A stretch of 64,000 nucleotides of DNA, taken from Ciceribacter thiooxidans. Lineage in GTDB: Bacteria; Pseudomonadota; Alphaproteobacteria; Rhizobiales; Rhizobiaceae. The DNA is taken from the NCBI RefSeq assembly GCF_014126615.1, contig NZ_CP059896.1:313501-377500 (forward strand), given 5' to 3'. Both the position numbers and the translations under genes were made by a program. Below the pieces are notes generated by a model, which had not been told where the DNA came from, did not search any database, and saw only the letters and a list, made by a program, of their open reading frames with translations. Below, piece after piece: positions 38,112 to 47,006 of the stretch. Numbering within the stretch: position 1 is the stretch's first letter; each line of letters starts with the position of its first letter.

Positions 38112-40583
38112 TCAAAAATGGAGGGTGGCCGAGGTCCCGACCTGGCTGATGCTGCCGGTCGGTTTCCGGTCGCGGGGCGTTTCTGCACGCGGTGACAACC
38201 TTATGCGCTTCGTCTGCCCGGGCGCGAGGTGGAACCAGTCGTCGTCGGCTCTGTACCCATCGACCGAGATGTGGACGGACTGGGCGAGGCGATCTGTCCG
38301 CAGTTCCATAAGCCATTCTCCATCCTCATCGAGAAGACCGGCCGAGATTTGCGCCTCGTGCCGTGCGGCCGCGCGACCGAGCGGGAAATGGAAGGCTTCC
38401 CCGAGCAGTTTTCCCGAGGCTTCGTCCACGATGCGCGCCACGGTGACGTCGTGCGACGGCGGCCCGAAGCGGAAGGCGTAGGTGGTGTCGAAAAAGGCGC
38501 CGAAGAGATCGGTGCAGGGTATCGAGAGAGCGCCTCTGGCCGGCAGTGTCAGGAGCCGCTCCCCGGCGACGACCTGCTGGCGTCCGTCGCGCAGGCAGGA
38601 AACGGACAGGCGTGCGCTGAGCGGCTGCAGGGACTCGTTCAGGACATGGACGTCGAGACCGTTCGTCCCTTCGTCGGTGAACGCGACACCGACGGGACGG
38701 AAGGCGCGTTTCAGCGCATACCAGACCGGTTTAGGTTCTCCGGTCGAATCGATAACGCCCCATCCGGGACCGGGAAGCAGATCCTGGAAGGTCCAGACCA
38801 CCGCACCATTGCAGGAGGAACCCGGCCGGCGCCATTCAGCGAACGTCTCGGTGACGATCTCCGCCGTTACCGCCCTTGAGAGGGCGAGATAAGAGGCAGG
38901 GTTCTCGCGGCGGAGGCGGGCGGGATCCTGTCCGTAGAGTTCCTGAAGATAGTGATCGCGGATGTCCTCGAAGTCCCAGGAAGCGCCGCGGTCGCGCGGC
39001 ACGCGCGCCTTCCATCGCGGATCGTGAACCGGTGCGACCGGCAGTTCGCGGTCAAGCGTCTCCTGCTGCGGCACATGGGCGAAGGCGAGACACTCGGCGG
39101 CGAAGCGTACATTGGCCCGCCGCGCGTCTTCGAGCGGGCGGCAATAGGCGCCGACGCCGTAATAGTGGGTCACCCCCATGTTCGGCGAAAACGGCATGGC
39201 GCCGCCGCACGGGGAATTCGCCACATAAGGAACGTCGGGACGCAGCGCCGAGCAGACCCGCGGCAGGATCTCGTCCGTCAGCGGACCTTGCCATGTGCCG
39301 GCGGGCAGTCCCATCATCGCGGCCTGCTGGTAGATCTCGCTGCCGCCGCAGAGTACGGCAAGCGAAGGACAGCCCTGGATGGAGGCGAGAAATTGTATCG
39401 CTTCCCGCTCCACATGGGCGACGAATGCGGGATCGCCCACCGGGTAATCGTAATTGGCGAACATGAAGTCCTGCCAGACCATAAGTCCGAGCCGGTCGCA
39501 GAGACGGAAGAAATCCGTTGTTTCATAGGCCATGGTGCCGCCGATGCGGATCATGTTCATGTTCGCTTCCGCGGCCTTCGCGAGCCACGGCGCATAGCTC
39601 TCCGCCGTACCGGGCAGGCTGACGATGTCGGCACTGGTCCAGACGGCGCCGCGACAGAAGACACGTTCGCCGTTGACCCTCAGTGCGAAATCCTTGCCGT
39701 CGGAACCATGTTCCACGGTAATCCGCCGAAAGCCGACGGGGCCGATCGAGAGACGATGTGGGCCGCTCAGGATTTCGGCTTCGTGCAGCGCCGGCTTGCC
39801 GTGCGTGCGCGGCCACCAGGCCGCGATGTTGGGAATGTCCAATCGTCCGCGCCAGATCCCGTCGGCTCCAGGGCAAAGCGGAGCCTCGTGTCCGCCGCAC
39901 GTAATCCGGGCGTCAGCGCCGAGCTCACCGCTTGCGCAGGAGACCTCCAGGACGCCGGTGCCGTCTTCATCGAGATCGGCGGTAATCCGCAGGTCGGAGA
40001 GGGTGATGTCGGCGGGGCGTATCAGCTTGACGGGCCGCCATAGACCGACCGCGTGGACGCTCGGGCACCAGCCGGGCATATGGCCGAGCAGCGTGGTGCG
40101 GACGAGCCTCATGCCCTGATGGTCCATCATCTGCGGACGCCAGCGCGCTCGGGGGCCGCGTTTGTCGAGATGCGGCTGCAGGGCGCGGAAACAGATCGCT
40201 AGTTCGTCGGCGCCGGTGATCTCAATCGGCAGGTCGTGCGCCTCGAACATGCTCTCTGAGGTGAGCACCTGTACGCCGTTCACGAAGACCTCGGCGATCG
40301 TTGCAAGACCTTCGAAGCGTAGGATCGCCGGGCCGGGCGCCTCGCCTGAGAGCGAACGGAAATACCAAGCGTCCTTCCCGTGCAGCGGCTGCGGTGCCGA
40401 GGGATCGAAGAGACCTTCGGCCGTCAGCGCCTGTGCCACGGTCCCGGGAACCGGAGCCGAAAGGCGGGCGGCGTGGCCGTCGATCTCGGAGGGGTGCGAA
40501 TAGCGCCCGCTCTCGGTCAGGAGCAGGGTCCAGCCGCCTTCCAGCGAGCGTTCATCTGCGCCCGGATAGATGCGATCCGCCAT
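38112..40583 (-). CDS. glycoside hydrolase family 2 protein (beta-mannosidase-like)
   Basis: An 823-residue GH2-type enzyme without a signal peptide, so cytoplasmic. It has the N-terminal jelly-roll sugar-binding domain (SLEGGWTLLLTESG to LWRPVKLIRP), an Ig-like domain, and the TIM barrel with the FCRGAVWTSADI and NMIRIGGTMAYE blocks typical of beta-mannosidases. The likely acid/base Glu is in LCGGSEIYQQ (usually NE in this family) and the nucleophile Glu in RFAAECLAFAHVP; both positions are from memory of the family. It is the last gene of the carrier-protein operon, 12 bp after the DUF1839 gene, an odd place for a plain sugar-scavenging enzyme. Confidence 0.82.
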   Translation of the reverse strand: MADRIYPGADERSLEGGWTLLLTESGRYSHPSEIDGHAARLSAPVPGTVAQALTAEGLFDPSAPQPLHGKDAWYFRSLSGEAPGPAILRFEGLATIAEVFVNGVQVLTSESMFEAHDLPIEITGADELAICFRALQPHLDKRGPRARWRPQMMDHQGMRLVRTTLLGHMPGWCPSVHAVGLWRPVKLIRPADITLSDLRITADLDEDGTGVLEVSCASGELGADARITCGGHEAPLCPGADGIWRGRLDIPNIAAWWPRTHGKPALHEAEILSGPHRLSIGPVGFRRITVEHGSDGKDFALRVNGERVFCRGAVWTSADIVSLPGTAESYAPWLAKAAEANMNMIRIGGTMAYETTDFFRLCDRLGLMVWQDFMFANYDYPVGDPAFVAHVEREAIQFLASIQGCPSLAVLCGGSEIYQQAAMMGLPAGTWQGPLTDEILPRVCSALRPDVPYVANSPCGGAMPFSPNMGVTHYYGVGAYCRPLEDARRANVRFAAECLAFAHVPQQETLDRELPVAPVHDPRWKARVPRDRGASWDFEDIRDHYLQELYGQDPARLRRENPASYLALSRAVTAEIVTETFAEWRRPGSSCNGAVVWTFQDLLPGPGWGVIDSTGEPKPVWYALKRAFRPVGVAFTDEGTNGLDVHVLNESLQPLSARLSVSCLRDGRQQVVAGERLLTLPARGALSIPCTDLFGAFFDTTYAFRFGPPSHDVTVARIVDEASGKLLGEAFHFPLGRAAARHEAQISAGLLDEDGEWLMELRTDRLAQSVHISVDGYRADDDWFHLAPGQTKRIRLSPRAETPRDRKPTGSISQVGTSATLHF

Positions 40584-40595
40584 CGTTCGGTTCCT

Positions 40596-41561
40596 TCAGG
40601 CAAGCTGCTTGCCCAGTCCTTCCATCAGGCCGTCCCATGCTTCCGCAGCCGGTGCGAGGGCTCCGGTGAGGGGCTCGAACTTGCGCCGGGCGATCGCCCG
40701 GGCGAGCTGGAACTGGACGGATTTCGCCGTCTCCGAGATCTTCAGCGCTTGCTGGCGTTCGTCTCCGGTCGTTTCCGGCAGCAGCCATTCGAGATGACTT
40801 GCCAGAAGCTCGAAATTGGCACCGACCTGCCGCAACGTGTTGAAGGCGTATTTGTGGAAGAAGCCAAAGGGGCGTTCTGCGATGGCTTCGACCTGCGTCG
40901 GGAAGACCTCGGCAAACGCTGCGATCGGATTGGCAGAGGGCCGGCGGGAGAAATGATGCCGGATCAGTGCTGTTGCGACCTCGCGCGTCGTGCGCTCGTC
41001 CGTCCGCTTTTCCGGAAATTTCGCGAACTCCGTATAGGGCAGGAACGGCAATTCCTCGTGCGATGCTTGGCGGTGAAAGAGTCCGTCGAAGTCGTCTCCC
41101 TCGACGTGGAAGAAGCCGCCGTTATGGAAGTAATCCATGCTGCGGCTGGCCGGGTCGAGGCGGTTGATCGCGACTGTCGTCTTGCCGTGCTCGAGGCGAT
41201 AGCCGACGCCGCGCGTGTCCGGCATGAAGAAACTGTCCATCTCGACGAGGCAGAGCCGCCCACGGGCGATCTGCTCGCCAACATGCGCCTCGACCGTGTC
41301 GAAGATCGCAAGCTCCGTGCAGCGGATACCGTAGAGGGCTTCGAGATCTTCCAGCGGTACCTTGAAGAAGGTGAACTGGTCGCCTTCGAAGTCCTGGGTC
41401 AAGGTGAAGCCCAGCATCGCCTCGGGCGTGAGCCCGAGCGAAGCCAGCACCTCGATCCAGAGATCGACGTAGCAGTTGGTCTCGGGCCACATCCGCTCGC
41501 TTGCGTGAAGGGCATGCGGTGTGTAGCCGGCGGGGTCCAGCCCGGGAAAGACGGCAGCCAT
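40596..41561 (-). CDS. DUF1839 family protein linked to amino acid:carrier-protein ligase
   Basis: A 321-residue soluble protein of the DUF1839 family, recognised by ERMWPETNCYVDLWIEVL near the start and by its place next to the carrier-protein ligase. Other conserved-looking blocks are CLVEMDSFFMPDT and FFHVEGDDFDGLFH. The Cys in ETNCYVD and several His residues could be catalytic, but no function is established to my knowledge. The start at 41561 lies only 7 nt after the stop of the ligase gene; the frame is open further upstream but those residues are read in another frame by the ligase. Hypothesis: it takes the aminoacyl group from the carrier. Confidence 0.78.
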   Translation of the reverse strand: MAAVFPGLDPAGYTPHALHASERMWPETNCYVDLWIEVLASLGLTPEAMLGFTLTQDFEGDQFTFFKVPLEDLEALYGIRCTELAIFDTVEAHVGEQIARGRLCLVEMDSFFMPDTRGVGYRLEHGKTTVAINRLDPASRSMDYFHNGGFFHVEGDDFDGLFHRQASHEELPFLPYTEFAKFPEKRTDERTTREVATALIRHHFSRRPSANPIAAFAEVFPTQVEAIAERPFGFFHKYAFNTLRQVGANFELLASHLEWLLPETTGDERQQALKISETAKSVQFQLARAIARRKFEPLTGALAPAAEAWDGLMEGLGKQLA

Positions 41562-41568
41562 CGGCAGG

Positions 41569-42477
41569 TCAGCCCCAGAGTGTCTGGCGTACCGACGCCG
41601 GCCATTGTTCAGTGTCGAGGCCGTGGTGATGGAAGAGCGCCAGCGCGATGCGTTCCAGCCCAAAGCCGACGCATGCAGTGTGGGCGACAGAGCCGTCTTC
41701 GAGGTTGAGGCCCCATTTCGTGCCGAAGGCATCCTGATGGTAGTTGAAGCTCATGCACGCGGTCGGGCTGGTCGTCGAGGTGATCGGGATCAGCAGCTCG
41801 AACTTGAGATTCTGGTCGCGCTGGTTGTTGGCGAGCATCTTGCCTGCACGTCCGAAGAACGGATCATTTGCGACGTCGATCTCAACCGGCAGTCCGACGG
41901 CCTTCATCATTTCGACTCCGCGATCCATCCAGATCTGGCGGAACTCGGTCACGTCGGCCTGCGTCCCCATGCGGACGTATTCGCGCATGCGGAACAGTTG
42001 CTGGCGTGCCGGGTCGTTGGAGGGCTCGTGGCGGAAGCAATAGGACTGCAGGTCATAGAGACCGCCGCCGGCCGGCAGGTTGCCGCGCTTGGCGACCGTC
42101 GGATAGAGCGGATAGCAGGCCGCCGGCGTCAGCACGATGTCCGTCGCCTTCTGCTCGGCGGTCCAGTCCTCGTCGGCATCCATGCATTTCAGCAGGCTGA
42201 CATGATCAAGTTCGCTGCCGCAGAAGCTGTGCACCGTGCCGGCGAGCTGCGGGAAGCTCCGCATGTAGCCGCTTTTTTCGAAATAGGCGCGGTTCATGCC
42301 GGGTGGGAAGCGGATCGCTTCAGCACCATCGGCGCCGCCGAAGCGGTCGATCAGCCGCTCGAACGCAGCGATCACGTCTTCGAAGCGGCCGCCGCGGCCG
42401 TAAAGTCCGTCGACACCGGTCTCGATGAGGAGGCCGGAATCGAACAGGCGGTCGAGGAAACTTCTCTGCATGTCCAT
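41569..42477 (-). CDS. amino acid:[carrier protein] ligase (class II seryl-tRNA-synthetase-like)
   Basis: A 302-residue catalytic core of an atypical seryl-tRNA synthetase lacking the tRNA-binding arm. Class II motif 2 is [26 protein letters not shown] and motif 3 is [19 protein letters not shown]. Cys in TPAACYP, Glu in RMREYV and Cys in HTACVG are spaced 45 and 103 residues apart, as expected for the zinc ligands of archaeal-type SerRS relatives. Characterised homologues in Bradyrhizobium and Agrobacterium adenylate glycine or alanine and load it on the phosphopantetheine of a small carrier protein. Its carrier gene is two genes upstream. Start uncertain among GTG 42486, ATG 42477 and ATG 42471. 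Confidence 0.88.
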   Translation of the reverse strand: MDMQRSFLDRLFDSGLLIETGVDGLYGRGGRFEDVIAAFERLIDRFGGADGAEAIRFPPGMNRAYFEKSGYMRSFPQLAGTVHSFCGSELDHVSLLKCMDADEDWTAEQKATDIVLTPAACYPLYPTVAKRGNLPAGGGLYDLQSYCFRHEPSNDPARQQLFRMREYVRMGTQADVTEFRQIWMDRGVEMMKAVGLPVEIDVANDPFFGRAGKMLANNQRDQNLKFELLIPITSTTSPTACMSFNYHQDAFGTKWGLNLEDGSVAHTACVGFGLERIALALFHHHGLDTEQWPASVRQTLWG

Positions 42478-42482
42478 CGGTC

Positions 42483-43664
42483 TCACCCCAGCAAGCTTGT
42501 TTCTTGTTTGTGCACCAGAAGCATGTTCGACGTATTTCCAAGGATGCGGTCGTTGGAAATCATCAGCTGCGCCGAATGAGCGTCCCGCAGGTGGCGTCCG
42601 AGGCTGTAGGGCGTGCCGTTCTTATAGCCCATGATGCCGCAGATACGCATGGCCTGGTTGATGATCGGCAGGATCATCTCGGAGGAGGCGATCTTGACGT
42701 TGTTCATCGCGACCGCGAAGCCCATGGAGGACAGCCGGTCCTGGTCCTTGCAGGCGTCTTCATACGACCGCAGACCACCGACGATGTTGGACCTGATGAC
42801 CTGAAGCTGGCTCGAAAGCTCTGCGAGCTGGACGAGGCCGGGCGGCTGCGTACCGGGCGCCTTGCGAGCGGCCGCACGCACGAAGTTCTGCGCGCGCGTG
42901 AAGGCGTCCAGTGCAATCCCGTACCAGACGGAGCTCCAGAGGAGATGGGCGGTCGCGAGCATCGACTGCGCGGCGATCTCCGCGAACGGATGGGGCAGGA
43001 CCTGTTCGGCAGGCGCCTCGCCGCGGAACATGAACCCGTCGGAGCAGGTGCCGCGCATACCCAGCGTATCCCAGACATGGGTCTTGTCGATCGTGTACTG
43101 GTCTTTCAGGAACACGGTCATGACCTGGTCGGAGGATGCCGCGTCCTTGTGGCTGCGCGAGGTGATCAGGATCGCGTCGGATTCGACGCCGTAGGAAATC
43201 ACGGTCGCATCCTTTTCGAGGAAGCAGCGGCCGTCCTTCGCGTCGATCGCGCAGATGCTGTTTCTCAGGTTTCCGCCGATGCCGGCTTCGGTCGTGGCGG
43301 AGCCGAGCAGCAGCTGTTCGGCGGCGATGCGGCGCATGAAATTCCGGTGCCAGTCGGCGTCGTTGCCATGCGTGACGAGGCTCGAGGTCTTGATCTGGTG
43401 CATCGCGAAGATCATCGCGCTCGAGGCACATGCCTGGCCGAGCGTCGAGCAGAGTTCGGCGATCTCCGAAATGGAGAGACCTTCGCCGCCGAGTTCCTCG
43501 GGGATCATGATGCCGAGCAGGCGCTCGGCCTTCATTGCATCGACGGCTTCCTTCGGGAAGCGGCTGTCGCGGTCGACCTCATCCGCATAGGCGGCGGCGA
43601 CGGTGGCCACGTGGTTGACGCGGCTTTTCAGGTTCTTCTCGGATGCGGTGGCGGAGGCGTCCAT
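42483..43664 (-). CDS. acyl-CoA-dehydrogenase-family flavoprotein, probably acting on carrier-bound substrate
   Basis: A 393-residue protein with the acyl-CoA dehydrogenase fold: N-terminal helices ([21 protein letters not shown]), the FAD-binding middle ([14 protein letters not shown]) and the C-terminal helical domain ([33 protein letters not shown]). In the medium-chain enzyme the catalytic Glu follows the RDAxxxxIYEG segment; here that stretch reads [13 protein letters not shown], so Glu is missing and the protein may be an oxidase or monooxygenase variant. It starts at ATG 43664, sharing one base with the carrier-protein stop (TGATG), and nearly abuts the ligase gene. The likely substrate is the aminoacyl-carrier. 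Confidence 0.84.
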   Translation of the reverse strand: MDASATASEKNLKSRVNHVATVAAAYADEVDRDSRFPKEAVDAMKAERLLGIMIPEELGGEGLSISEIAELCSTLGQACASSAMIFAMHQIKTSSLVTHGNDADWHRNFMRRIAAEQLLLGSATTEAGIGGNLRNSICAIDAKDGRCFLEKDATVISYGVESDAILITSRSHKDAASSDQVMTVFLKDQYTIDKTHVWDTLGMRGTCSDGFMFRGEAPAEQVLPHPFAEIAAQSMLATAHLLWSSVWYGIALDAFTRAQNFVRAAARKAPGTQPPGLVQLAELSSQLQVIRSNIVGGLRSYEDACKDQDRLSSMGFAVAMNNVKIASSEMILPIINQAMRICGIMGYKNGTPYSLGRHLRDAHSAQLMISNDRILGNTSNMLLVHKQETSLLG

Positions 43665-43915
43665 CACGCGACCTCTCTGTCGGCCAGGATCGTCTTCACC
43701 GTATTCTCGATGGCGGCGATGCTGGCGAAGGATTTGCGATTCAGCAAGTGGTCCGGAAACTCAATGTCGAAAGCTTCTTCAAGTCCCAGCATGAGCTGGA
43801 CGGACGCGAAGGAAGAAAGTCCGGCGGCGTAAAGGTCGCCATTGTCGTCGATCGTGTCGATCGACACAGGCAATCCGCCGAGTTTTGCGAGCAGAGCCCG
43901 AATTTCTCCGTTCAT
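43664..43915 (-). CDS. acyl/aminoacyl carrier protein
   Basis: An 83-residue carrier protein of the ACP fold: four short helices, acidic overall, with the phosphopantetheine attachment Ser 35 in AAGLSSFASVQLMLGLEEAF. The region after it (FDIEFPDHLLNRKSFASIAAIE) matches helices 2-4. It is the first gene of the operon and has a good ribosome site (GAGAAAGGGG before the ATG). It should be charged by the amino acid:carrier-protein ligase two genes downstream and oxidised by the flavoprotein. A distant TATATC stretch near 43936 may be its -10. Confidence 0.9.
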   Translation of the reverse strand: MNGEIRALLAKLGGLPVSIDTIDDNGDLYAAGLSSFASVQLMLGLEEAFDIEFPDHLLNRKSFASIAAIENTVKTILADREVA

Positions 43916-44055
43916 GTTGTCCCCTTTCTCAAGATATACTTCCGATGACGGTTGTTTTGCGTTCTACGGGTGAAAGCATAAGATTCCGCTAAACGCCGTA
44001 GTTAAACAAAAATGACCACAAGAATGGTCGCCGCCGACCGTCGAACGCGCCCTTG

Positions 44056-44075
44056 CTTCCTTTCTGGAAAGGAAG
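44056..44075 (-). terminator. hairpin downstream of epmB
   Basis: An 8-bp perfect stem (CTTCCTTT/AAAGGAAG) with a 4-nt loop, about 34 nt after the epmB stop and upstream of the carrier-protein operon on the same strand. No clear T-tract; terminator function is tentative. Confidence 0.45.
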
Positions 44076-44108
44076 GAAGTGGTGCTTTACCTCGACCGGG
44101 GCGTCTTC

Positions 44109-45161
44109 TTACTTCTTTACCGGATAGGGGTGCGTTTTGCCCTGCGGGTCAGTGACGCAGTAGCCGGCGTCCGGGTCTCCGGCCAGGGCCCGCTCGCTGA
44201 TCTCGACCTTACCGTGGCCGCCGGGAATGTCCAGGATATAGGCGGGAATGCAAAGACCGGAGAGACGTGCCCTGAGCGCGCGCACGAGCGCCTGACCTTC
44301 CGTGATCGACATGCGGAAATGGCCGGTGCCGGGCGCAAGGTCCGGGTGATGGAGGTAATAGGGCTTGATGCGGTTCTCGACGAAGGCGCGCATCAGTTCC
44401 TCGAGCACCCTCACGTCGTCGTTGACGCCCTTCAGGAGCACCGTCTGGCTCACCATCACGACGCCGGCGTCGATCAGCCGCGCGCAGGCGTGCCGGGCGG
44501 TTTCCGAAAGCTCGCGTGGATGGTTCGCGTGAAGGGCGACATAGACCGTCTTGCCGCCCTGTTTCAGGGCGTCGATCATCGTGTCGTCGATCCTTTCCGG
44601 GTCAACGACCGGCACGCGGCTATGGATGCGGACGATCTTCACATGCGGGATCGTCGCCAGCTGCCGCATGATGTCGGCGAGGCGCCGCGCCGAGAGGACG
44701 AGTGGGTCGCCGCCGGTCAGGATGACCTCCCAGATCCCGGCGTTCGCCCGGATGTAGTCGAGGGCGGCGGACAGTTGCTCGGCCGTGAGTGTGCCGTCTC
44801 CCTGCGGGCCGACCATCTCACGACGGAAGCAGAAGCGACAGTAGACCGGGCAGACGTGAACGACCTTCAGCAGCACCCGGTCGGGGTAGCGATGGACGAT
44901 GCCGGGCAGCGGCGTGAACGGCCGGTCGCCGATCGGGTCGTCGCGTTCTTCCTCGGTCCGGACGAGCTCGGCCGCGGTCGGGACGAATTGCGCGGCGATC
45001 GGATCGTGTGGATCGGAGGGGTCGATGAGGTCCGTCATCGCCGGTGTGACGGCGATCGCGTAGTGCTCGGCGACGGTTGCAGCGGACGCTTCTTCTCCGG
45101 CTGAAATCAAGCCCGCCGCGACGAGCTCGTCGACGGTCGTGATGCTGCGGGCCACCATCAT
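44109..45161 (-). CDS. epmB: EF-P beta-lysylation radical SAM enzyme (lysine 2,3-aminomutase-like)
   Basis: A 350-residue radical SAM aminomutase of the EpmB/KamA family. The iron-sulphur motif is CPVYCRFCFRR (CxxxCxxC), followed by the SAM site around VILTGGDPLVLSARR and the PLP-type segment near the end (HFRMSITEGQALV, YILDIPGGHGKV). It converts alpha-lysine to (R)-beta-lysine for EF-P modification. The ATG overlaps the epmA stop by 4 bp (ATGA), and the two genes lie opposite efp, so EpmB is preferred over a catabolic lysine 2,3-aminomutase, which is usually about 60-80 residues longer. Confidence 0.9.
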   Translation of the reverse strand: MMVARSITTVDELVAAGLISAGEEASAATVAEHYAIAVTPAMTDLIDPSDPHDPIAAQFVPTAAELVRTEEERDDPIGDRPFTPLPGIVHRYPDRVLLKVVHVCPVYCRFCFRREMVGPQGDGTLTAEQLSAALDYIRANAGIWEVILTGGDPLVLSARRLADIMRQLATIPHVKIVRIHSRVPVVDPERIDDTMIDALKQGGKTVYVALHANHPRELSETARHACARLIDAGVVMVSQTVLLKGVNDDVRVLEELMRAFVENRIKPYYLHHPDLAPGTGHFRMSITEGQALVRALRARLSGLCIPAYILDIPGGHGKVEISERALAGDPDAGYCVTDPQGKTHPYPVKK

Positions 45162-46219
45162 CCGATCTCCGCGACCGGTGCCCACAGGACGTGTTCGATC
45201 CGCGGTGCGCCCGTTGCGAGCATCACCAGCCGGTCGAAACCGAGCGCGATGCCGCTCGCTTCCGGCATGATGTCGAGGGCGGCAAGGAAATCCTCGTCCA
45301 GCGGATAGGTCTCGCCGTAGACGCGCTGCTTCTCCATCATTTCCGCCTCGAACCGCCGTCGCTGCTCGGCAGCATCCGTCAATTCGCCGAAGGCGTTGGC
45401 GAGTTCCACGCCGCAGGCATAGAGCTCGAAGCGCTCGGCGACCCGACGATCTCCGGCGGACGGGCGGGCGAGTGCCGCCTCGCTCACCGGATACTCATCG
45501 AGGATCGTTGCCCGGCCGAAGCCGAGGTTCGGCTCGATCTTCTCCACCAGAACACGGCTGAAGAGATCGGCCCAGGTATCGTCCTCGGCGAAGCGGATGC
45601 CGGCCTTGCGCAGGTCGGCGGCCAGACGATCGCGGTCTGTCGCACCGCTCTCTTCGACCGAGCCCAGCAGGTCGATCCCCGCGAAACGCTCGAAGGCTCC
45701 GGCGACGCTCAGCCGTTCCGGTTCGAGGAACGGGTCGACGGTACGTCCCCGCCAGGTAAATGCGCGGGTCTTCGTCGTCTCTGCTGCGAGCGCCAGGATG
45801 TCGGCGCAGTCGGCCATCAACTGCTCGTAGGATTCCCCGGCGCGATACCATTCCAGCATCGTGAATTCGGGATGATGCAGCGGGCCACGTTCGCGGTTGC
45901 GATAGACATGGGCAAAGCAGGCGATGCGTTTTTCGCCGGCGGCGAGCAGCTTCTTGCAGGCAAATTCCGGTGAGGTGTGCAGGAAAAGCGGTGCCGACCG
46001 TCCGTCCGGCCCGGTCGCGGCGGTCGCGAATGCGTGGAGATGCGCCTCGTTGCCCGGCGAAACCTGCAGCGTCGCGGTATCGACTTCGACGAAGTTACGC
46101 TCAGCAAAGAAGACGCGCAGCTTCGCCTGGATCGCGTTGCGTCCGAGGAGAAACGGACGGCGATCGGCGTGGGTCGACGGCGTCCACCAGGGCGGTGTAG
46201 CGGTGCTTCGGCCGGTCAT
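45158..46219 (-). CDS. epmA: EF-P lysine ligase (LysRS-like, PoxA/GenX family)
   Basis: A 353-residue class II lysyl-tRNA-synthetase core without the anticodon-binding domain. Motif 2 is HVYRNRERGPLHHPEFTMLEWYR; motif 3 is GIALGFDRLVMLATG. The lysine-binding block GVELANAFGELTDAAEQRRRFE is intact. EpmA activates beta-lysine and attaches it to the conserved Lys of elongation factor P. The ATG at 46219 is used; an upstream TTG (46258) is unlikely. It is divergent from efp and coupled to epmB. Confidence 0.92.
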   Translation of the reverse strand: MTGRSTATPPWWTPSTHADRRPFLLGRNAIQAKLRVFFAERNFVEVDTATLQVSPGNEAHLHAFATAATGPDGRSAPLFLHTSPEFACKKLLAAGEKRIACFAHVYRNRERGPLHHPEFTMLEWYRAGESYEQLMADCADILALAAETTKTRAFTWRGRTVDPFLEPERLSVAGAFERFAGIDLLGSVEESGATDRDRLAADLRKAGIRFAEDDTWADLFSRVLVEKIEPNLGFGRATILDEYPVSEAALARPSAGDRRVAERFELYACGVELANAFGELTDAAEQRRRFEAEMMEKQRVYGETYPLDEDFLAALDIMPEASGIALGFDRLVMLATGAPRIEHVLWAPVAEIG

Positions 46220-46362
46220 CGCGTCTTTCTCGAAGGTTGTTGCATCGCGGGCTGGCAATTTCGCCGATTTTGGGTTAGTTGCGCCCAGGAAAAGTTTCGA
46301 AAATGTCCCGGGGCGGATCGGCGTCCTTTACGACGGGTCTTTCGCAGATACAAGGAATTCCA

Positions 46363-46932
46363 ATGGTCAAGGTTATCGCCTCCTCCGTCCGCAAGGGCAA
46401 TGTTCTCGAAGTCGACGGCAAGCTCTACGTCGTGCTCACGGCCGAAAACTTCCATCCGGGCAAGGGCACCCCGGTCACGCAGGTGAACATGCGCCGCATC
46501 GTCGACGGCGTGAAGGTGTCCGAGCGCTGGCGCACCACCGAGCAGGTCGAGCGCGCCTTCGTCGAAGACCTGAACTTCCAGTTCCTTTACGAGGACGGCG
46601 AAGGCTTTCACTTCATGAACCCGGAAACCTATGATCAGGTCGTCGTCGACGTCGAAACCATGGGCGACCAGAAGGCCTATCTGCAGGAAGGCATGACCTG
46701 CGTTCTGTCGATCCACGAAGGCGTGCCGCTCGCCATCGAGCTGCCGCGCCACGTCACGCTCGAAATCGTCGAGACCGAGCCGGTCGTGAAGGGCCAGACG
46801 GCTTCCTCGTCCTACAAGCCGGCAATGCTCTCGAACGGCATTCGTACCTTGGTGCCGCCGCATATCGACGCTGGCACCCGCGTCGTCATCGCGACCGAAG
46901 ACAATTCCTACGTCGAGCGCGCCAAGAACTAA
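46363..46932 (+). CDS. efp: translation elongation factor P
   Basis: A 189-residue EF-P, the normal length, which relieves ribosome stalling at polyproline. The N-terminal KOW-like domain contains the modification loop [12 protein letters not shown], where Lys 34-35 region aligns with the beta-lysylated Lys of E. coli EF-P. Two OB domains follow, ending YVERAKN. The start is set by AAGGAA before ATG 46363. The epmA-epmB pair is divergent across 143 bp, so modifier genes and target sit together. An unusually long terminator follows. Confidence 0.97.
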   Translation: MVKVIASSVRKGNVLEVDGKLYVVLTAENFHPGKGTPVTQVNMRRIVDGVKVSERWRTTEQVERAFVEDLNFQFLYEDGEGFHFMNPETYDQVVVDVETMGDQKAYLQEGMTCVLSIHEGVPLAIELPRHVTLEIVETEPVVKGQTASSSYKPAMLSNGIRTLVPPHIDAGTRVVIATEDNSYVERAKN

Positions 46933-46953
46933 GGCTCGCATCAGCCACGATAC

Positions 46954-46992
46954 GGAAAGCCCCGGAATGGTGAGGCCATTCCGGGGCTTTCC
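46954..46992. terminator. strong bidirectional terminator between efp and gabD
   Basis: A perfect 17-bp inverted repeat (arms 46954-46970 and 46976-46992, containing AAAGCCCCGGAATGG) with a 5-nt loop. It starts 22 bp after the efp stop and ends 14 bp before the gabD stop on the other strand, so it serves both convergent genes. Confidence 0.88.
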
Positions 46993-47006
46993 TGTCTGCG
47001 TATGCC

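Noticed and set aside
41569..45161. Idea that beta-lysine from EpmB is the amino acid loaded by the carrier-protein ligase.
   Set aside because: EpmB is tightly coupled to EpmA and efp, which explains it fully, and characterised ligase homologues use small amino acids (Gly, Ala).
44109..45161. Catabolic lysine 2,3-aminomutase (KamA) instead of EpmB.
   Set aside because: At about 350 residues it is shorter than typical KamA, and it is coupled to epmA beside efp; no beta-lysine fermentation genes are present.
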